A stretch of DNA of 22,895 bases from an uncultured Marvinbryantia sp. (GTDB taxonomy: Bacteria; Bacillota; Clostridia; Lachnospirales; Lachnospiraceae): the NCBI GenBank assembly GCA_947624335.1, contig CANQJX010000003.1, forward strand, positions 1 to 22,895, read 5' to 3'. Positions 21,074 through 22,895 of this stretch are shown here, piece after piece. Within the stretch, counting starts at the first letter, position 1. Each line of letters begins with the position of its first letter. Position numbers and translations under genes: made by a program. Under the pieces are notes generated by a model, which made no database searches, was not told the DNA's origin, and saw nothing but the letters and a program-made list of their open reading frames with translations.

Positions 21074-21994
21074 TTGCAGATAACAAGCAGCCATGACGAC
21101 AGCGATTACCGTGACCGCAAGTTTCGCGCGCAGATAACTTCTGAACGAAAGTCCGAGATCAGAAAGCATTTGCGCGGACTGCGCCGCGCAGCAGAAGCCG
21201 CCGAACACACAGGCGGCGATCATCAGCAGATATTTTGTGCGCGGCGGAATCAGAAGCGCCGCAAGGCAGCGGATTCCTCCGCTTACCTCCGTAACTGCGG
21301 CGGCCGCCGCCCGGATAAGGGCCGTCTGTCCCGGAAGTATGTCTGCCATGGAGGATAAAACGGAAAAAAGGGTAACATACCCTCCCAGTTTTGTAATACT
21401 GCAAATACTATCCATAATTGAGGCATCCACCATAGCAAAGTTAATTGCCCTGGCAGGTGCCTTGTTTTTTGAAGGCGGACGGCCGTCGCAGGATTTGCGG
21501 TAGCCGGGATTTGTAAGAAGGCCGTACACTACGGGCGCGCCAAGCGCGATACATAAGGTAGGCGCAAGAAGCGCGGAAGAACCGAGATGTCCAAGCACTA
21601 CAAAGTTGCACAAAAACGCGGGGCTTACATTGTTGCAGAACCGCGCCAGATAAACCGCTTCGCTTTCCTGGATCTGTCCGCGCACGCGCAGATCCGCAAG
21701 TACCTTCGCCCCCATCGGACAGCCGCAGAGAAATCCGGTGACGAGCGCATAAACGCCGTAGGGGCTAAGTCCGAGCAAACGGGAAAAAGGACGCGCGATC
21801 AGCAAAGACATCCGGTAAGCCAAATTGGTATCGACCAGAAGGCGGGAGAGGATCATCACCGGGAACAGGGTGGGAACAAGCGAGGTATACCACAGCAGCA
21901 GACCGCTTTTTGCCCCGGCAAAGCTCTGGCGCGGAAAAAGCAGGACAAAGAAAAACAATATGGCGCTAAACAGGCAGATGATCAGCTTTTTCAT
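21068..21994 (-). CDS. Sporulation integral membrane protein YlbJ-like
   Basis: A 308-aa polytopic membrane protein with nucleoside-recognition (gate) domain features: the N-terminal helix, then SGLLLWYTSLVPTLFPVMI, and GFLCGCPMGAKVLADL, which is a family signature, followed by RFCNNVSPAFL and a second homologous half (GGYVTLFSVLSS). In Bacillus subtilis YlbJ is needed for spore formation and its gene follows coaD; here it is convergent to the coaD run. The start ATG lies behind GAGGAGATATAC. A weak AAATATT...CATATTC match to a sigma-E promoter lies upstream but its spacing is short. The 3' end overlaps the coiled-coil gene by 6 bases, with no terminator in between. Confidence 0.88.
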   Translation of the reverse strand: MKKLIICLFSAILFFFVLLFPRQSFAGAKSGLLLWYTSLVPTLFPVMILSRLLVDTNLAYRMSLLIARPFSRLLGLSPYGVYALVTGFLCGCPMGAKVLADLRVRGQIQESEAVYLARFCNNVSPAFLCNFVVLGHLGSSALLAPTLCIALGAPVVYGLLTNPGYRKSCDGRPPSKNKAPARAINFAMVDASIMDSICSITKLGGYVTLFSVLSSMADILPGQTALIRAAAAAVTEVSGGIRCLAALLIPPRTKYLLMIAACVFGGFCCAAQSAQMLSDLGLSFRSYLRAKLAVTVIAVVMAACYLQL

Positions 21995-22021
21995 GTATAT
22001 CTCCTCAGTGCGGCAAATAAG

Positions 22022-22050
22022 TTGAACGTAGAAACCGAATATGGTATACT
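22022..22050 (+). promoter_or_regulatory. Promoter of the small alarmone synthetase gene
   Basis: TTGAAC (22022-22027), a 17-base spacer and TATACT (22045-22050), which is preceded by TGG as an extended -10. This is the best sigma-A match in the window. Transcription would begin near 22057, 27 bases before the start codon. Confidence 0.7.
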
Positions 22051-22083
22051 TTAAAATATTTGATTAAAGGCGGGAAAAGAACT

Positions 22084-22895
22084 ATGGAAATACAGAATTG
22101 GAGAGATTTATTAGACCCGTACGATCTGGCGGTTAAAGAACTGACCACAAAATTTGAACACTTGCGCTATGAATATTGTTCGCGGGGCATTTACTGCCCT
22201 AACGAACAGGTGACCGGGCGCGTAAAGTCGATTTCCAGCATTCTGGATAAAATGCAGAAAAAGCAAATTGATATTTCAGAATTGGAAAGCCGCATGGAGG
22301 ATATCGCGGGCATCCGCATTATCTGCCAGTTTGTAGAGGATATTCCCAAGGTGGTAAATATGCTCCGCGAACGCAAGGATATGACGGTAAGCCATGAAAA
22401 AGACTATATTGATCATATGAAGACCAGCGGATACCGCAGCTATCATATGATTGTAAAATACGAAGTACAGATGCTGTCGGGGCCAAAGACAATTCAGGTC
22501 GAAATTCAGATCCGTACAATGGGCATGAATTTCTGGTCCACCATCGAACATTCCCTGCAGTACAAGTATAAGCATAACATTCCGGACCATATCCGCGAAA
22601 ATCTGCTGAAATCCGCGGACGCGATTGTTGTGCTGGACCGGGAAATGTCCCTGGTGCGCGAAGAAATCATGGACGCGCAGAATTCCATGCAGCACCAGGC
22701 AAATCTGGTGTCGGAAATTTTAAGCAACATACAGAATCTTTACAAGCTGGCGAACAAGCGCGAGATTTCCAAAATACAGGAAGAATTTTACGAAGTTTAC
22801 CAGGAAAACGATATGGAAAAGCTGGAGCGGTTCCACCGCCAGTTGGATATCATATCGGAAGGTTACCGCGCGCAGGGGCTTGACTATGGAAGCGG
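22084..22895 (+). CDS. Small (p)ppGpp synthetase (RelQ/YjbM-like), 3' end outside window
   Basis: The first 270 codons of a RelA/SpoT-domain protein with no hydrolase or TGS domain. It should transfer pyrophosphate from ATP to GDP or GTP to make the stringent-response alarmone. Synthetase motifs are present: RMEDIAGIRI (70-79), SGYRSYH (115-121), EIQIRT (140-145, with E140 as the likely catalytic glutamate) and WSTIEH (151-156). The helical C-terminus (MSLVREEIMDAQ onward) fits the tetrameric RelQ type. The ATG at 22084 lies behind a weak AAGG site. The frame is open to the window edge, so its length is unknown. It has its own promoter, divergent from the ylbJ-like gene. Confidence 0.93.
   Translation, partial: MEIQNWRDLLDPYDLAVKELTTKFEHLRYEYCSRGIYCPNEQVTGRVKSISSILDKMQKKQIDISELESRMEDIAGIRIICQFVEDIPKVVNMLRERKDMTVSHEKDYIDHMKTSGYRSYHMIVKYEVQMLSGPKTIQVEIQIRTMGMNFWSTIEHSLQYKYKHNIPDHIRENLLKSADAIVVLDREMSLVREEIMDAQNSMQHQANLVSEILSNIQNLYKLANKREISKIQEEFYEVYQENDMEKLERFHRQLDIISEGYRAQGLDYGS

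Noticed and set aside
21587..22054. Open frame of 155 codons on the plus strand across the ylbJ-like gene start
   Set aside because: No ribosome binding site or recognisable domain, low-complexity charged product, and it runs over the ribosome binding site of the minus-strand gene and the promoter of the next gene. It is a shadow.

Overview
The window looks like chromosomal DNA of a spore-forming Clostridia, most likely a Lachnospiraceae-type gut anaerobe. The evidence is several sporulation genes (an alpha/beta SASP, a GerW/YtfJ protein, a YlbJ-like protein), strong GGAGG-type ribosome binding sites, Bacillus-like gene order (rpmB / yloU / fakA / recG; rsmD / coaD / ylbJ) and a carbohydrate CUT1 transporter operon under an AraC-type regulator. 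There are no tRNA or rRNA genes, insertion sequences, phage genes or CRISPR arrays. Both ends are cut: an FtsW/RodA gene on the left and a small alarmone synthetase on the right.

Layout. (1) 2-1877: end of an FtsW/RodA-type glycosyltransferase and an overlapping class B penicillin-binding protein, a peptidoglycan polymerase/transpeptidase pair. (2) 1934-4449: Nudix hydrolase, a 129-aa unknown, a DUF2953 (YtfI-like) membrane protein, GerW (YtfJ), and a 45-aa membrane protein too short for most gene callers; all on the + strand and close together. (3) 4478-11718: a sugar-utilisation locus. A divergent cupin-AraC regulator faces a solute-binding protein, two permeases, a GH3 beta-xylosidase-like enzyme and a NodB-type deacetylase. 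No transporter ATPase is present, so a shared one elsewhere is expected. A 10-bp direct repeat with a 21-bp period lies upstream of the operon promoter. (4) 11728-16235: a bidirectional terminator, rpmB (L28) on the minus strand, then yloU-fakA-recG on the plus strand. (5) 16381-17135: two small DNA-binding-type genes, a DUF6465 protein with a histone-H1-like tail and an alpha/beta SASP, the latter with a clean terminator. (6) 17218-21073: a run of an unusual methylglyoxal synthase homologue, Na/Pi cotransporter, rsmD, coaD and a coiled-coil protein. (7) 21068-22895: convergent ylbJ and, divergent from it, a small (p)ppGpp synthetase that runs off the end.

Most of the window is housekeeping. 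The items I would look at first are the methylglyoxal synthase homologue, which has lost several residues of the canonical active site and sits beside a phosphate transporter; the AraC operator candidate; a solute-binding protein with a signal peptide but no lipobox; two genes whose real start is probably TTG just downstream of a decoy ATG; and the small membrane protein after gerW. I did not find a clearly new multi-gene system.
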